A DNA stretch of 64,000 nt from Xanthomonas campestris pv. badrii (GTDB taxonomy: Bacteria; Pseudomonadota; Gammaproteobacteria; Xanthomonadales; Xanthomonadaceae): the NCBI RefSeq assembly GCF_012848175.1, contig NZ_CP051651.1, positions 4,103,501-4,167,500 of the forward strand, given 5' to 3'. Shown here piece by piece: positions 1 through 9,079 of this stretch. Within the stretch, counting starts at the first letter, position 1. Each line of letters starts with the position of its first letter. The notes below the pieces were generated by a model, which saw only the letters and a program-made list of their open reading frames with translations, was not told the origin of the DNA and made no database searches. Made by a program: the position numbers and the translations under genes.

Positions 1-1545
1 CGCGACCCTGCGCTGGCCATCACGGTGCTGGAACGGCGCGCCCACCCGGTGCGCGAGGCCGCCTTCAAGGTGGGCGAATCCACGGTGGAGATCGGCGCGC
101 ATTACTTCGCCCAGGTACTGGATCTGCGCGAGCATCTGGAGATCGAACAGATCCGCAAGTTCGGGTTCCGTTTCTTCTTCTCCGACAAGCGCGAAGACAT
201 CGACCGTTGCACCGAACTGGGCGTGAGCAAGATCCTGCCGACGCCATCGTGGCAGATCGACCGCGGCCGCTTCGAAAACTTCCTTGGCGAGCGCGCCCGC
301 GCGCAGGGCATCACCTTTATCGATGGCTGCAGCGTCAAGGGCGTGGACCTGGCCGAGGACGACGCCGACCATGCGGTGCGTTACGAGTGCGCCGGCACTG
401 CCGGCACGCTGCAGGCGCGCTGGGTGGTGGACGCCAGCGGCCGCGCCGGCCTGCTCAAGCGCAAGCTCGGCCTGGCGCAGGACAACGCACACAATGCCAA
501 CGCGGTGTGGTGGCGCGTGGAAGGCTTGATCGACCCCAACGGCTGGTCGCAGGACAGCAGCTGGCTGCAGCGCTGCACCCCGCCGGACCGCTGGCGTTCG
601 ACCAATCACATGTGCGGGCCGGGCTATTGGTTCTGGCTGATTCCACTGTCGTCGGGAGCGCATTCGCTGGGCATCGTCTGCGATGCCGCGATGCATCCGC
701 TGGAGACGATGAACACCCACGAAAAAGCCATGGACTGGCTGCGCCTGCATCAACCGCAGGTGGCCGCCACGCTCGACAGTGCGCACTACCGGCTGCAGGA
801 TTTCCTGTTCCTGCGCAAGTTCTCCTATGGCTGCACGCAGGTGTTCTCCGCGCAGCGCTGGGCGCTCACCGGCGAGGCCGGCCTGTTCCTGGATCCGTTC
901 TATTCGCCCGGCAGCGACTTCATCGCGATTTCCAACACCTATATCTGCGAGCTGATCGGCCGCGACCGCGCCGGCAAATCGCTCAGCCCGTATGTGGAGC
1001 TGTACCAGCAGCTGTATTTTTCGTTCTACGAAAACACCCTGACGCTGTACCAGGATCAATATGCCTTGTTCGGCGACGAGCAGGTCATGCCGGTCAAGGT
1101 GATCTGGGATTACACCTATTACTGGTCGCTGCTGGCGCCGCTGTTCTGCTCAGGGCGCATCGCCGACCTGAGCCTGCTGGCGCGCATGAAGGCAGACTTT
1201 TTCTACGCGCGCGACATGAATCTGGCCATGCAGCGCGTCTTGCACGACTGGGGCGTGCGCAACACCGAACAGGGCATCACCGGCAGCGATGGACGCCTGC
1301 TGGACCAGTATCTGATCGGCTGGTTCAACGAACTCAATGGCGCCTTGAACGACACCCTGGACGATGACGCCTTTGCCGCACGCATCCACCGCAACGTGGC
1401 GCAGATGGCGGTACTGGCCCGGGAAATCCTGCAGCAGGCACGCCAACGCCACCCGGAGCTGTCCGACCACGGCCTGGACGCGCTGACGGCCGATGCCAGC
1501 GGCGAGGCGATCCTGACCGCCACGTGGTACGCCGACGCGGCGTGA
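1..1545 (+). CDS. Flavin-dependent halogenase-like oxidoreductase (5' end outside window)
   Basis: The frame is open from base 1, so the start and the first FAD-binding glycine motif lie to the left. About 514 residues are visible. Counting from the GTG at 25, there is a GEST segment at about 17-20, a WFWLIP segment at 202-207 that fits the WxWxIP signature of flavin-dependent halogenases, and a lysine in KFGFRF (K45) placed like the catalytic lysine of phenol-type halogenases. Its place beside a pigment operon suggests it halogenates a xanthomonadin intermediate or does a related flavin oxidation. The family call comes from motifs; the substrate is inferred. It converges on the ketoreductase gene, with about 300 bases between. 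Confidence 0.75.
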   Translation, partial: RDPALAITVLERRAHPVREAAFKVGESTVEIGAHYFAQVLDLREHLEIEQIRKFGFRFFFSDKREDIDRCTELGVSKILPTPSWQIDRGRFENFLGERARAQGITFIDGCSVKGVDLAEDDADHAVRYECAGTAGTLQARWVVDASGRAGLLKRKLGLAQDNAHNANAVWWRVEGLIDPNGWSQDSSWLQRCTPPDRWRSTNHMCGPGYWFWLIPLSSGAHSLGIVCDAAMHPLETMNTHEKAMDWLRLHQPQVAATLDSAHYRLQDFLFLRKFSYGCTQVFSAQRWALTGEAGLFLDPFYSPGSDFIAISNTYICELIGRDRAGKSLSPYVELYQQLYFSFYENTLTLYQDQYALFGDEQVMPVKVIWDYTYYWSLLAPLFCSGRIADLSLLARMKADFFYARDMNLAMQRVLHDWGVRNTEQGITGSDGRLLDQYLIGWFNELNGALNDTLDDDAFAARIHRNVAQMAVLAREILQQARQRHPELSDHGLDALTADASGEAILTATWYADAA

Positions 1546-1708
1546 GTTTGAGCGCGCGCGCCGATGCGCGGCGAGTTTCGGCGTACAACGCACTTTTTCG
1601 AGCAGTACGTGCAGCACGTGAGCGCATTGGCATCCAGTGCGCAATGCCCCACCGGACAGTCAGTGGGCTGCTTTATTGAAAGCCCTGCGCACCGACCCTC
1701 TCGACTGG

Positions 1709-1811
1709 TCCTTGCCCGCCACCGTCGCGGGACCCTTGGCGGCATGGATGCCGCCACGGAGCTTACATGGATGTACTTGCAGCGTGTCCTGCGATGGTGG
1801 GCGGGCAAGGG
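1709..1811. repeat. Dispersed double-hairpin repeat, copy 1
   Basis: The only structure in the 296-base gap 1546-1841. Outer arms CTTGCCCGCCACCGTCGCGG and a matching downstream arm ending in GGGCGGGCAAGG can pair. Inside them is a near-perfect palindrome TGGCGGCATGGATGCCGCCA (1737-1756). The same arrangement recurs near 28,339, 58,616 (inverted, degraded) and 58,850. It lies between two convergent genes and could also act as a bidirectional terminator. Confidence 0.8.
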
Positions 1812-1841
1812 CCCTGCAGCAAAGGCGCAGACCATCCGCTC

Positions 1842-2579
1842 TCAGCCCATCCCACCATTGATGCCGATGACCTGGCCATTGATGTAACCGGCGGACTCCG
1901 AACACAGAAACGCCACCAGCGCGGCCACTTCCTCGGGCTTGCCCACGCGTCCGGCCGGCACCAGTTGCTTGATGACGTCCGGGGCGAAGCTCTCGCCGAC
2001 CATCTCGCCTTCGATCATGCCCGGCGCCACCACGTTGACTGCGATACCGCGGCTGGCCATCTCGCGCGATAGCGACCTGCTGGCACCGTGCAGCGCCGCC
2101 TTGGCTGCGGCGTAGTTGGTCTGCCCGCGGTTGCCCAGCACTGCCGCCACCGACGACACACTCACGATGCGGCCCCAGCGCGTGCGTGCCATCGGCAGCA
2201 GCAAGGGCTGGGTGACATTGAAGAACCCATGCAGCGACACATCGATGACACGATGCCACTGGGCAGCGTTCATGCCCGCCATCGGCGCGTCGTCGTGGAT
2301 GCCGGCGTTATTGACCACGATCTGGATCGGGCCGCTGTCCAGCAGGACCTCCAGCGCGGCCGTGGCCGCCTGCGCGTCGGCCACATCGAAGGCCACCGCC
2401 TCTGCGCTGCCACCGTCGGCAACGATCGCAGCCACCACGGTTTCGGCGCGCGCCAGGTTGCGGTTGGCATGCACGATGACATGCCGGCCTTGCGCGGCCA
2501 GCTGACGGCAGATGGCGCCGCCAAGATCGCCGCTGCCGCCGGTCACCAGCGCACGACGCTGTGGAAGGGATGTGCTCAT
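1842..2579 (-). CDS. 3-oxoacyl-ACP reductase, SDR family (pigment polyketide ketoreductase)
   Basis: A 245-residue short-chain dehydrogenase/reductase, the usual FabG length. It has the nucleotide-binding motif TGGSGDLG (13-20), NNAG (90-93), catalytic serine near 142-143 and YAAAK (Y156, K160). It would reduce the beta-keto group on the ACP-bound aryl polyene chain using NAD(P)H in the cytoplasm. The ATG at 2579 is preferred over one 45 bases upstream because the protein then starts directly before the first beta strand. It is the last gene of the leftward pigment operon, 167 bases after the dehydratase gene. Family sure; role from context. Confidence 0.88.
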   Translation of the reverse strand: MSTSLPQRRALVTGGSGDLGGAICRQLAAQGRHVIVHANRNLARAETVVAAIVADGGSAEAVAFDVADAQAATAALEVLLDSGPIQIVVNNAGIHDDAPMAGMNAAQWHRVIDVSLHGFFNVTQPLLLPMARTRWGRIVSVSSVAAVLGNRGQTNYAAAKAALHGASRSLSREMASRGIAVNVVAPGMIEGEMVGESFAPDVIKQLVPAGRVGKPEEVAALVAFLCSESAGYINGQVIGINGGMG

Positions 2580-2746
2580 GGATGCCTCGATGAAAGCCGC
2601 AAACGGCAGCGGCGAGCCCGTCATCCTAGCGACTGCCGCGGGCCGCGGGATAGATCGCCCGCATCTCGATCGCCCGCATCATGCAGGAACGCGCTTGCGC
2701 GCGATGTGGCCTCGCCGGTAACGCTGCATCGCGCGCAGGCGCGCTC

Positions 2747-3196
2747 CTACGTGGCGTCGACGGCCTGTGCGGCGCTCAGCATCACTGTCGCTCGCCCTTC
2801 GGCAAGCAACTGCTCGCCATGCGTCAGGCGGAAGCTGTATTGCTGGCTGTCCTCGCCCTGCATCAGCACCTGCGCCTGGCACACGATCGCCTCGGGCAGC
2901 TGCTCCAGATAGGCCACATGCAGCTCCACGCCACGCAAGGCCACCAGCATGCCCGGGCGCACCGGCTTGCCCGAGGCGCGGCCCAGCAAGCCGCCATGCA
3001 CGGCCATCGCCTGCGCGCCGTATTCGCACAGATGCAGCGCGCGCAGGCGCCCGGCGGCGCGCAACGGATGCGTCTGGTCGCGGTGCGCGAGGCTGCGCAG
3101 CACGATGCGCTGCGCATCCCACTCCACCACCTCTTCCCACAGGCACATCGCGCCCTGGTGCGGAATCAAGGCGGCAATCGCGTCACGTCCCTGCAT
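2747..3196 (-). CDS. Hotdog-fold 3-hydroxyacyl-ACP dehydratase-like protein
   Basis: A 149-residue protein starting MQGRDAIAALIPHQGAM, resembling the ApeP-type dehydratases of aryl polyene clusters (opening IPHxGxM segment, central hotdog helix region HLCEYGAQAMAVHGG). It would remove water from the 3-hydroxyacyl-ACP intermediate to make the conjugated double bond. Its start overlaps the end of the upstream exporter gene by 14 bases, which suggests translational coupling. Sequence is divergent enough that the assignment rests partly on cluster position. Confidence 0.72.
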   Translation of the reverse strand: MQGRDAIAALIPHQGAMCLWEEVVEWDAQRIVLRSLAHRDQTHPLRAAGRLRALHLCEYGAQAMAVHGGLLGRASGKPVRPGMLVALRGVELHVAYLEQLPEAIVCQAQVLMQGEDSQQYSFRLTHGEQLLAEGRATVMLSAAQAVDAT

Positions 3197-5549
3197 GCGG
3201 CTCTCCGTTGGCCATGCGTTCCAGCGCCGGTTCGCGCGACACCAGCAAGGCCAGAATGAAATTGAACAACACTCCCAGCGCCACCGTGCTGCCGATGGCG
3301 CGCAATACCGGGATGCTGGAGGCGGCCAGCAAGGCGAACACCAGCAGCGTCATCAGGCTGCACACGATCAGGGCATGCAGCGTGCGCAGCTGATCGGCGT
3401 GGTCGTCGCCGGCATGATCGAAGAACAGCGCGTAGTCCAGACCAAGCCCGGCCGCCAGGATCAGCGCGATCAGGTGGAACAGATTGAGCTCCACGCCGGT
3501 GCCGCGCAGGATGGCCAGGATCAGCACCGTGGTCAGCGCCATCGGCAGCAGCACGCGCACGATGCGGCGCGGGCTGCGCAGCGCGATCGCCACCGTCGCC
3601 GCCAGCAGCAACGCGGCCAACACCAGCGCGCCGAGCACGCGTGCGCGGTAGGCGGCCACCAGCGATTCGGACGCGTCCTTCAGGTCCAGCAGCTGTGCAT
3701 CACTGCCCTGCACCGCCGCTGCCAGCACTGCCGGGTCGCGCAGGCCGGTCAACGACACCAGCGCGGTGCTGCGATCGCCGCGGCCCAGCAGCAGCCCGCC
3801 GACCGAGGTGGCCAGCGGCGAGCCGGCCAGGTCCCTGGGCAGCAGCGGCGCGGCATGCTTGGCCGTGTCCAGATCCTGCAGGAAGGGCGCAAACGCATCG
3901 CTGCGCAACGGCGTGGTGGCTACCGCCTGCTCGGTCATGGCACGCGCCTGCGCGGCATCCGGCAACGCCGCCTGACGTGCCTGCTGGGTCCGGGCACTGG
4001 GCAGATACCGCGCGGCCATGTCGTAGCCGGTCAGCGCGCCATGGCGCACCAGTGCATCCAGGCGCGGCCGCAACTGCTCGCTGGCCTGCAGCGCGGCTTC
4101 GTCGCTGGCCGCGGGCACGGCAAGCACGTAGCGCACATCCGGCGCACCCAGTTCCTGGCGCAGGCGGGTGTCCTGGGCCAGTGCCTTCGGCGGCACCGGC
4201 GTGAGCTTGGAGAGATCGTTCTGCCAGAACTGGCCGGGCGCAAACGCGATCACCGCGATGCCGATCGCCGCCACCACCGCCAGGCTGATGCGTGGCCGCG
4301 GCAGCCGCGCGATGCCGCGCCACAGCGTGGCCAGCAGCCGCGAATCGGCGTAGTCGCGCGCGGCCGGGTCGATCAAGGCCGGCAGCAGCCAGCGCGTACC
4401 GACTGCAGCGGTGGCCAGGCCGGCGATGGTGAACACCGCCAGCTGGCGCAGGCCGTCCACCCCGGAGAACAGGAAGGTCACATACGCGATGCAGGTGGAG
4501 ACCACGCCGGTGGCCAGCGTCGGCCATAGATGCCGCGCGTTGTCGCGTGGGTCCAGACCGGGGCGTTGATGACTGAACAGGTGGATCGGGTAATCCTGCA
4601 CCACCCCGATCAAGGTGAAGCCAAAGGCAATGGTGATGCCATGCACGCCATCGAACAGCAGCGCCACCGCGGCCAGCCCGGCCAGGCCAGCGCTCGCCAG
4701 CGGCAACACGCCAAGGACCGGGATCTTCCAGCTGCGGTAGGCGATCAACAGCAGCAGCACCAGGCCCACCGTATCGAGCGTGCCGATCCACTGCGATTCG
4801 CCCTGCGTGCGTGCGGTGATTTCCACCGCGAACGCTCCCGGGCCGGTGAGTGTCAGCCGCGTGGTGCTGCCTTGGGCGACCTTGGCAAACGCCGCCTGCA
4901 CTGCGTCGTAGGCCAGCTGCTGCCCGGTGGGATCGAAACCGGCCGCCCGCGTCTGCGCCACCAGCAGGGCCGCGCTGCCGGCACGATCGAACCACACCGC
5001 GTTGCGCAGCTGCGGTGCGGCCGCCGGCTGCAGGGTCTCGGCCAGATGCAGCACTTCCAGCGTGGGGTCGCGTGGCAGCAGCGGCTCCACCAGTGCCGCG
5101 GCCGGCGAGCCCAGGTCCTGCACGCGCGCCTGCAGCGCCGTCTCCAGGGTCGATGCGTCCAACCGCGTCGTGTCGAAGCTGTCGCTGAGCAGGTAGCGGT
5201 ACGGCAGCAGGCGTTCCGGGATCGCCTCCAGCCCGGCGTTGCCACCGTTGCCAACCAGTTCGAACAGCTCCGGCTGTGCGGCCAGGGCCTGCTGCAATGC
5301 CTGCGACTGCTCGGCCAAGGTGACCGGGTCGCTGTTGGACAACGCCATCAGCAGCAGCCGCGATCCGGGGCCTTCGCCGAGTTCCTCGATCAAGAGCTTC
5401 TGCGCCGGCGTGCGCGGGGCGGGCATGAATTTACGTAGATCGCCGGTGACCTTGAGCGTCTCGCTCAACCAGAATCCAGCGATCGCCAGCAAGGCCAGCC
5501 ACAGCAATGCCAGGCCGATGCGGCGGTTTGCGGTCAACTTAAACGCCAT
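3183..5549 (-). CDS. MMPL/RND-family exporter of the aryl polyene cluster
   Basis: A 788-residue membrane protein with an N-terminal membrane anchor, a large periplasmic loop (about 30-250), a first block of membrane helices (about 255-390), a second periplasmic loop and a second helix block near the C-terminus. This is the two-repeat layout of the MMPL branch of RND transporters. In aryl polyene clusters such a protein works with a LolA-like partner to move the lipid-linked pigment to the outer membrane; that role is inferred here. It sits 138 bases downstream of the LolA-like gene and overlaps the dehydratase gene by 14 bases. Confidence 0.87.
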   Translation of the reverse strand: MAFKLTANRRIGLALLWLALLAIAGFWLSETLKVTGDLRKFMPAPRTPAQKLLIEELGEGPGSRLLLMALSNSDPVTLAEQSQALQQALAAQPELFELVGNGGNAGLEAIPERLLPYRYLLSDSFDTTRLDASTLETALQARVQDLGSPAAALVEPLLPRDPTLEVLHLAETLQPAAAPQLRNAVWFDRAGSAALLVAQTRAAGFDPTGQQLAYDAVQAAFAKVAQGSTTRLTLTGPGAFAVEITARTQGESQWIGTLDTVGLVLLLLIAYRSWKIPVLGVLPLASAGLAGLAAVALLFDGVHGITIAFGFTLIGVVQDYPIHLFSHQRPGLDPRDNARHLWPTLATGVVSTCIAYVTFLFSGVDGLRQLAVFTIAGLATAAVGTRWLLPALIDPAARDYADSRLLATLWRGIARLPRPRISLAVVAAIGIAVIAFAPGQFWQNDLSKLTPVPPKALAQDTRLRQELGAPDVRYVLAVPAASDEAALQASEQLRPRLDALVRHGALTGYDMAARYLPSARTQQARQAALPDAAQARAMTEQAVATTPLRSDAFAPFLQDLDTAKHAAPLLPRDLAGSPLATSVGGLLLGRGDRSTALVSLTGLRDPAVLAAAVQGSDAQLLDLKDASESLVAAYRARVLGALVLAALLLAATVAIALRSPRRIVRVLLPMALTTVLILAILRGTGVELNLFHLIALILAAGLGLDYALFFDHAGDDHADQLRTLHALIVCSLMTLLVFALLAASSIPVLRAIGSTVALGVLFNFILALLVSREPALERMANGEPHAGT

Positions 5550-5687
5550 GGTGTGGATGTCCTACTGCAGCGGCCGAACGTCCACCGGCCGCGTTCGCGG
5601 CACGCATCGTCATCGGCAGCACGCGCTTGCCGGATGCGGAGGTTGTGATCTTTATGGAGACGACCGGCGCAACCCTCCCGCGCGCGG

Positions 5688-6335
5688 TCACGCGCCCGGA
5701 CCGTGGCAGAGCGTCGTCAGCGCCGCGACATCGGTCACGCTGGCCGCCGCGCGGGCCGCGCCGGCCAGCAGCGTGCGCTGCACGTCCCCCTTGGCGGGTA
5801 CGCTCTCGATGCACCGCAACTCATCATTGCGGCCATACAGACGCAGTTCGCGCACCTGCTTGGCCACCGCGGCGTCCTTGGGCTGCAGCGTCAGCTGCCA
5901 GGCCTGCGGCTGGCCCTGCCCAGTGAGGCGATACTGCTGTTCCAGCAGCGCGCGGTCGCCGGCCAGCAACGCGCCGAAGCCGGATTTCAACCCGGCCAGC
6001 TCGGGCACGCGGCTCAACGAGAAGCGGCGCGGCGGCTTGCCGTCGCGTTCCAGCACGCCCTCGTCGCCCTGCAGGGTGGTGGTCTCGTGATACGGCGCGC
6101 TGACCTCGCGCACCAAGGTCTGCGCATCCGGGCGGCGGTAGTGGCCCTGCACGCGCAGCGGCGTCTTCAGCAGGGCAGAGCCACGCAGTTCGACGAACTC
6201 GGTACTGACCGGGGCCGGGCGCGCCAGGCGCTGCAGCACCTGGCCGACATCCAAGGTCTCAGGCGGTGCGGCGCATAGCGGTGCGGCGCTGAACAGCAGT
6301 ATCAGCATCCACGGCAGGGTGCGGCGCATCGGCAT
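5688..6335 (-). CDS. LolA-like outer-membrane lipoprotein carrier-type protein
   Basis: About 215 residues starting MPMRRTLPWMLILLF, a good signal peptide ending near LCAAPPE. The rest resembles LolA/YbaY-like carriers found beside MMPL exporters in aryl polyene loci (short segments such as VELRGSALLKTPLRVQG). It probably acts in the periplasm, passing the lipid-linked pigment between membranes. The chosen ATG overlaps the end of the upstream acyltransferase gene by 77 bases; a start at 6308 would shorten the overlap to about 50 and still keep a signal peptide. Confidence 0.75.
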   Translation of the reverse strand: MPMRRTLPWMLILLFSAAPLCAAPPETLDVGQVLQRLARPAPVSTEFVELRGSALLKTPLRVQGHYRRPDAQTLVREVSAPYHETTTLQGDEGVLERDGKPPRRFSLSRVPELAGLKSGFGALLAGDRALLEQQYRLTGQGQPQAWQLTLQPKDAAVAKQVRELRLYGRNDELRCIESVPAKGDVQRTLLAGAARAAASVTDVAALTTLCHGPGA

Positions 6336-7233
6336 GATGGGTATTCCAGAAATCGTAGAAGTTGAACCAGTTGTACGGCGCGTAGCGCGTGTAATGTTCC
6401 AGCCTGGCAGCGTAATCGCGCATGAGTACCGCCAGCACCGGGGCGCGCTGGCGACGCGGCAGGTCCAGGCCTTCGCTGAAGGTCTCAAATGCCAATTCGT
6501 AATGGTTGCCGCCGCGATACAGGCCGAACGCCAGCACCACCGGCACCTTGAGCGCGGCGGCGATCAGCCACGGCGAGGTCGGGAACATCGCGTTGCGGCC
6601 CAGGAACATCGCCGGCAGCGCCGGGTCGCCCTCGCGCGGGCGGTCGATCAGCAGCGCCACCAGCGCACCGGCGTCGGTGGCTTCCTTGATCGCCATGACG
6701 ATCGAGGTCGCATCCATCCCGGCATCGATAATGTTGGCGGCCAGCTGCGGGTTCAGCGCACCCAGCAGGTCGGTCATGGCGCGGTTGTGCGCCTTGTCCA
6801 GCACCACCTTGACCTGCACGTCGGGGCGCTCGGTGGCCAGCACGCGCAGCGCGTCGAAACTGCCCAGGTGGGAACCGAAGATCAGCACGCCGCGGCCGCG
6901 ATCCATCTGCGTATGCAGCTGGTCCAGGCCGGTGATGTCCACGCGGAAGCGCTGCATCTGCCCGCACAGCATGTACACCCGGTCCAGGATGGTGGAGGCG
7001 AAGGTGTGGATATGCCGGGCCACGTCGCGCAGCGTTGCCTTGCGGCCCAGCACCCGCGCCAGGTAGGTCCGCGAGGCGGCGCGTTCGGGCGCACGCACCA
7101 GCAGGAAGTACAGCGTGATCGGGTACAGCAGCGCACGTCCCACCGCGCGCCCGGCGTGGCGGGCGATGCCGCGGATCAGCCACAGCGCGAAGCGTCCGCC
7201 GCCTTCGGGACGCTGCTTCCAGTGATTGCTCAT
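6259..7233 (-). CDS. LpxL/HtrB-type lipid acyltransferase
   Basis: A 324-residue protein of the lauroyl/myristoyl acyltransferase family. The HX4D catalytic box is visible as SHLGSFD (H122, D127), with an N-terminal hydrophobic stretch for inner-membrane contact. In aryl polyene clusters such enzymes move the ACP-bound polyene to a lipid acceptor. The ATG overlaps the stop of the upstream dehydratase gene (ATGA at 7230-7233), indicating coupled translation. The exact acceptor cannot be read from sequence. Confidence 0.82.
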   Translation of the reverse strand: MSNHWKQRPEGGGRFALWLIRGIARHAGRAVGRALLYPITLYFLLVRAPERAASRTYLARVLGRKATLRDVARHIHTFASTILDRVYMLCGQMQRFRVDITGLDQLHTQMDRGRGVLIFGSHLGSFDALRVLATERPDVQVKVVLDKAHNRAMTDLLGALNPQLAANIIDAGMDATSIVMAIKEATDAGALVALLIDRPREGDPALPAMFLGRNAMFPTSPWLIAAALKVPVVLAFGLYRGGNHYELAFETFSEGLDLPRRQRAPVLAVLMRDYAARLEHYTRYAPYNWFNFYDFWNTHHADAPHPAVDADTAVQRRTAMRRTA

Positions 7234-7517
7234 GCCAGCGCCTCCGCCACCAGTTCGCCACTGACCAGCACCTGGTCGGCACGCTGCACACGAAAGCGCC
7301 AGCGCGGGCCGTCGCCTTCCAGCGTGACCGAGGCGGTCTGGCCCGGCAACAGCGGCTGCACGAACTTCACCTGCGGCAGCCGTGCCGCCGCGCGCGGGCC
7401 ATGCAGTGCTTCCACGGCCTGCAGCACATGGTCGAGCACGACCACGCCGGGCACCACGGGGCGACCCGGAAAGTGCCCGGGCAGGCAGGGATGATCATGC
7501 GGCACGACGAAATCCAT
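7230..7517 (-). CDS. FabZ/ApeI-type 3-hydroxyacyl-ACP dehydratase, short form
   Basis: Only 95 residues, but it carries the dehydratase signature GHFPGRPVVPGVVVLDH with catalytic histidine H15. The short length is about that of a single minimal hotdog domain. The ATG at 7517 sits 11 bases after the stop of the upstream acyltransferase gene; longer starts would run into that gene. It is the second hotdog enzyme in this operon, so the two may pair as a heterodimer, as reported for other aryl polyene systems. That pairing is inference. Confidence 0.82.
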   Translation of the reverse strand: MDFVVPHDHPCLPGHFPGRPVVPGVVVLDHVLQAVEALHGPRAAARLPQVKFVQPLLPGQTASVTLEGDGPRWRFRVQRADQVLVSGELVAEALA

Positions 7518-7528
7518 AAGCGCGAAAC

Positions 7529-8305
7529 TCAGATCCTGGGTTGAAGCATTGCAGCCACGGCCTTGTGTGCCTGCTCGGTCAGTTGTTGACGATCCGGCGC
7601 ATCCGGCCCGGTCACCGCGATCGGCTCGCCGATGCGTACGCGGATGATGCCGGGACGCACCCTGAACACACCATCCACCGGCAGCACCTTGCCGCAGCCA
7701 TCCAGCGCCACCGGAACCACCTGCACGCCAGCATCGATAGCGGCCTGCAGTAGCCCGGCCTTGAATGGCAATAATGCGCCCGTGCGGCTGCGGGTGCCTT
7801 CGGGAAACAGACACAACTGCTTGCCCTCACGCAGCAGCGCGGCAGCCTGCCGCCGCACCAGTGCCCCCGCCCTGCGGCTGTCGCGGTCCAGGAACAGCAT
7901 GCCGGTGGCGCGCGCATACCAGTTCACGAACGGCACCTTGAGCATTTCTTCCTTGAGCAGGAACCGCAACGGCACTGGCAATGCATGGAACAGTGCGCAG
8001 ATGTCGATGATCGACTGGTGGTTGCTGACGAACAGGTAGTTCCTGGACCAGTCGACCCGCTCGCGGCCTTCCACGATCACCTTGGCGCCCGCGCCGCGGA
8101 ACAGCACCGACGACCACATCCAGCGGCCCATGTGTAGCGGACGATCGGGATCGCGGGTGATCGCCAGCACCACCAGCGCACAGGCGATGCCGCCGGCGGT
8201 GAACACCAGCGTGAACGCCAACTGCAACAGGTTGAACACAGCCCACGCCAGGCGCGACGGCATCCTTGCCAACGGCATTTTTGTCTTGTCCCCGAAACTG
8301 CGCAC
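7529..8305 (-). CDS. PlsC-type 1-acyl-glycerol-3-phosphate acyltransferase-like protein
   Basis: A 258-residue lysophospholipid acyltransferase-family protein with one N-terminal membrane segment (about 22-48), the HX4D box NHQSIID (H96, D101) and the substrate motif FPEGTRS (167-173). It would acylate a glycerophospholipid-type acceptor at the inner membrane, fitting the known linkage of xanthomonadin to a glycerol-phosphate lipid. A second in-frame ATG at 8278 is possible. It lies 27 bases downstream of the membrane-protein gene. Confidence 0.85.
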   Translation of the reverse strand: MRSFGDKTKMPLARMPSRLAWAVFNLLQLAFTLVFTAGGIACALVVLAITRDPDRPLHMGRWMWSSVLFRGAGAKVIVEGRERVDWSRNYLFVSNHQSIIDICALFHALPVPLRFLLKEEMLKVPFVNWYARATGMLFLDRDSRRAGALVRRQAAALLREGKQLCLFPEGTRSRTGALLPFKAGLLQAAIDAGVQVVPVALDGCGKVLPVDGVFRVRPGIIRVRIGEPIAVTGPDAPDRQQLTEQAHKAVAAMLQPRI

Positions 8306-8332
8306 GTACGTCGGTGCCCTTGGGCCACGCTT

Positions 8333-9079
8333 TCAGCGTAGCAAATCGCGCCAGAACGCCGGGCCTAGCCTCGCCATCTGCCGCATGAAGTCGGGCAGAT
8401 TACGATAGGGACGCTGGGGAAACCAGCGGCCGCGCAATAGATATTCCCCAACGAAGAACCCGCCAACCACGCCATACACCAGCACATTGGCGAACAACGA
8501 TGCGCGCGCATCGCCGATCGGCAACGGCGAGGCATGGCCCAGCTGCGCCAGCACGCCGCTGGGTTCGGCGCACAGCCCCAGTACCAGGTTGACCAGGGTC
8601 AACCCGCACAGCAGCAGCGCCCAGGCCAGGGTGAGCCTGCGCGTATAGCGGTACTGGTCGGGCGTGATCGGCATCCCGGCCTGCTGGTACAGCCCCTCGA
8701 CGATACGGGTGATCAGCGGCGTGCGCCCGCGTCGCAGGCTGCGCCCGAAGAACCACGCCACCCAGCCGGTGAACACCACCGGCGGGGCGGCCAGCAGCAG
8801 CATGGCGTACGGCGAGCGCCACAACGCGCCCAGGCCGACCAGGATCAGCACGCACAGGCCCCAGGCCCATGGCCGCCGCGCCACCAACGGTTCGATCAAC
8901 ACCATCAGCACCAACGTGGCGCCGGCGATGACGGCCAGCTCCGGGCGATGGCTGGCGTTGGCCCAATGCGCCAGCGGCGAGTAGGCCACCGCCAGCAACA
9001 CGCCCACGCCCAGCACCCACGGCGGCGGGTCACTGGCCGCAGCGGTCGGAACCTCAGACGGTCTTGTTGGCTTGGACAT
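8333..9079 (-). CDS. Polytopic inner-membrane protein of the aryl polyene cluster (COG4648-like)
   Basis: A 248-residue protein with about six hydrophobic segments and a charged cytoplasmic loop (GRSLRRGRTPLITRIVEGLY). Comparable proteins of unknown function lie next to the acyl carrier protein in many aryl polyene clusters. The ATG at 9079 overlaps the 3' end of the ACP gene by 26 bases, so the two are probably co-translated. No catalytic motif is visible. Confidence 0.75.
   Translation of the reverse strand: MSKPTRPSEVPTAAASDPPPWVLGVGVLLAVAYSPLAHWANASHRPELAVIAGATLVLMVLIEPLVARRPWAWGLCVLILVGLGALWRSPYAMLLLAAPPVVFTGWVAWFFGRSLRRGRTPLITRIVEGLYQQAGMPITPDQYRYTRRLTLAWALLLCGLTLVNLVLGLCAEPSGVLAQLGHASPLPIGDARASLFANVLVYGVVGGFFVGEYLLRGRWFPQRPYRNLPDFMRQMARLGPAFWRDLLR

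Noticed and set aside
5539..5814. A 91-codon minus-strand frame between the MMPL and LolA-like genes
   Set aside because: Overlaps both genes in another frame and has no protein-like pattern.
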